This document shows, piece by piece, positions 6,198 through 6,299 of a stretch of DNA of 6,299 nucleotides. Every line of letters starts with the position of its first letter. Positions within the stretch are counted from its first letter, which is position 1. The stretch spans positions 1 through 6,299 of the forward strand of contig CALMDN010000295.1 in assembly GCA_937864935.1 (NCBI GenBank). Direction: 5' to 3'. The stretch comes from an uncultured Bacteroidales bacterium (GTDB lineage: Bacteria; Bacteroidota; Bacteroidia; Bacteroidales; Lentimicrobiaceae). Below the pieces are notes generated by a model, which did not search any database, was not told the origin of the DNA, and was given only the letters and a program-made list of their open reading frames with translations. Made by a program: the position numbers and the translations under genes.

Positions 6198-6299
6198 ATG
6201 GTTAAAAAAAATCTGGTTAAATCAGCCCTTTTGACGTTGGTGCTCCTGTTGGGGTTACAGTTACAGGCACAAATATTTCAACGCAGCAACCTGAGCGAT
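6198..6299 (+). CDS. N-terminus of an unidentified secreted protein, cut off by the window
   Basis: An open frame of 34 codons begins at ATG 6198 and runs off the window. Its start, MVKKNLVKSALL, is followed by a hydrophobic core TLVLLLGL and a signal-peptidase-I-like site (LQLQA before QIFQRSNLSD), with Gln as the predicted first mature residue, a common pattern in Bacteroidota secreted proteins. There is no lipobox cysteine, so it is probably periplasmic, outer-membrane or extracellular. No Shine-Dalgarno motif is visible; the upstream bases are A-rich. It is transcribed away from tolC. Too little is present to name a family, and a functional link with the efflux genes is not shown. Confidence 0.75.
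   Translation, partial: MVKKNLVKSALLTLVLLLGLQLQAQIFQRSNLSD

Overview
This 6.3 kb window looks like a piece of chromosome from a Bacteroidota member, probably of the order Bacteroidales, with moderate GC. The evidence is a short (368-residue) MenE of the Bacteroidota type, a MenC with the AGTSRGVL N-terminal motif, weak or absent Shine-Dalgarno sites before several genes, and secreted proteins whose predicted mature ends begin with Gln. The lineage is inferred from protein style, not from a marker gene.

Left part (2-2158, + strand): the end of a menaquinone operon. A 5'-truncated menC (o-succinylbenzoate synthase) is followed after 12 nt by menE (o-succinylbenzoate-CoA ligase). These catalyse consecutive steps of the classical o-succinylbenzoate route to menaquinone. 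The MenC active-site residues are all present. MenE lacks the usual lysine of its ATP-binding P-loop but keeps the C-terminal catalytic lysine.

Middle and right (2182-5878, - strand): an apparent operon read right to left: a TolC-family outer-membrane channel, a MacA/HlyD-type periplasmic adaptor, then tsaB, a subunit of the t6A37 tRNA-modification machinery. The channel and adaptor should form two parts of a tripartite exporter, but no inner-membrane pump gene is present; tsaB sits where one might expect it. A 181-nt spacer with a GC-rich hairpin separates tolC from the adaptor. The menE and tsaB genes converge, and their stop codons lie in one long imperfect hairpin that probably ends transcription from both sides.

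Right edge (5879-6299): a 319-nt divergent intergenic region with a 47-nt element that can fold in more than one way, followed by the first 34 codons of a + strand gene that starts with a clear signal peptide and runs off the window.

I saw no tRNA, rRNA, CRISPR array, transposase or prophage gene. Most of the window is ordinary core and efflux gene content. The points most worth a second look are the MenE P-loop change, the shared terminator hairpin, the pump-less efflux/tsaB operon and the structured divergent intergenic region.
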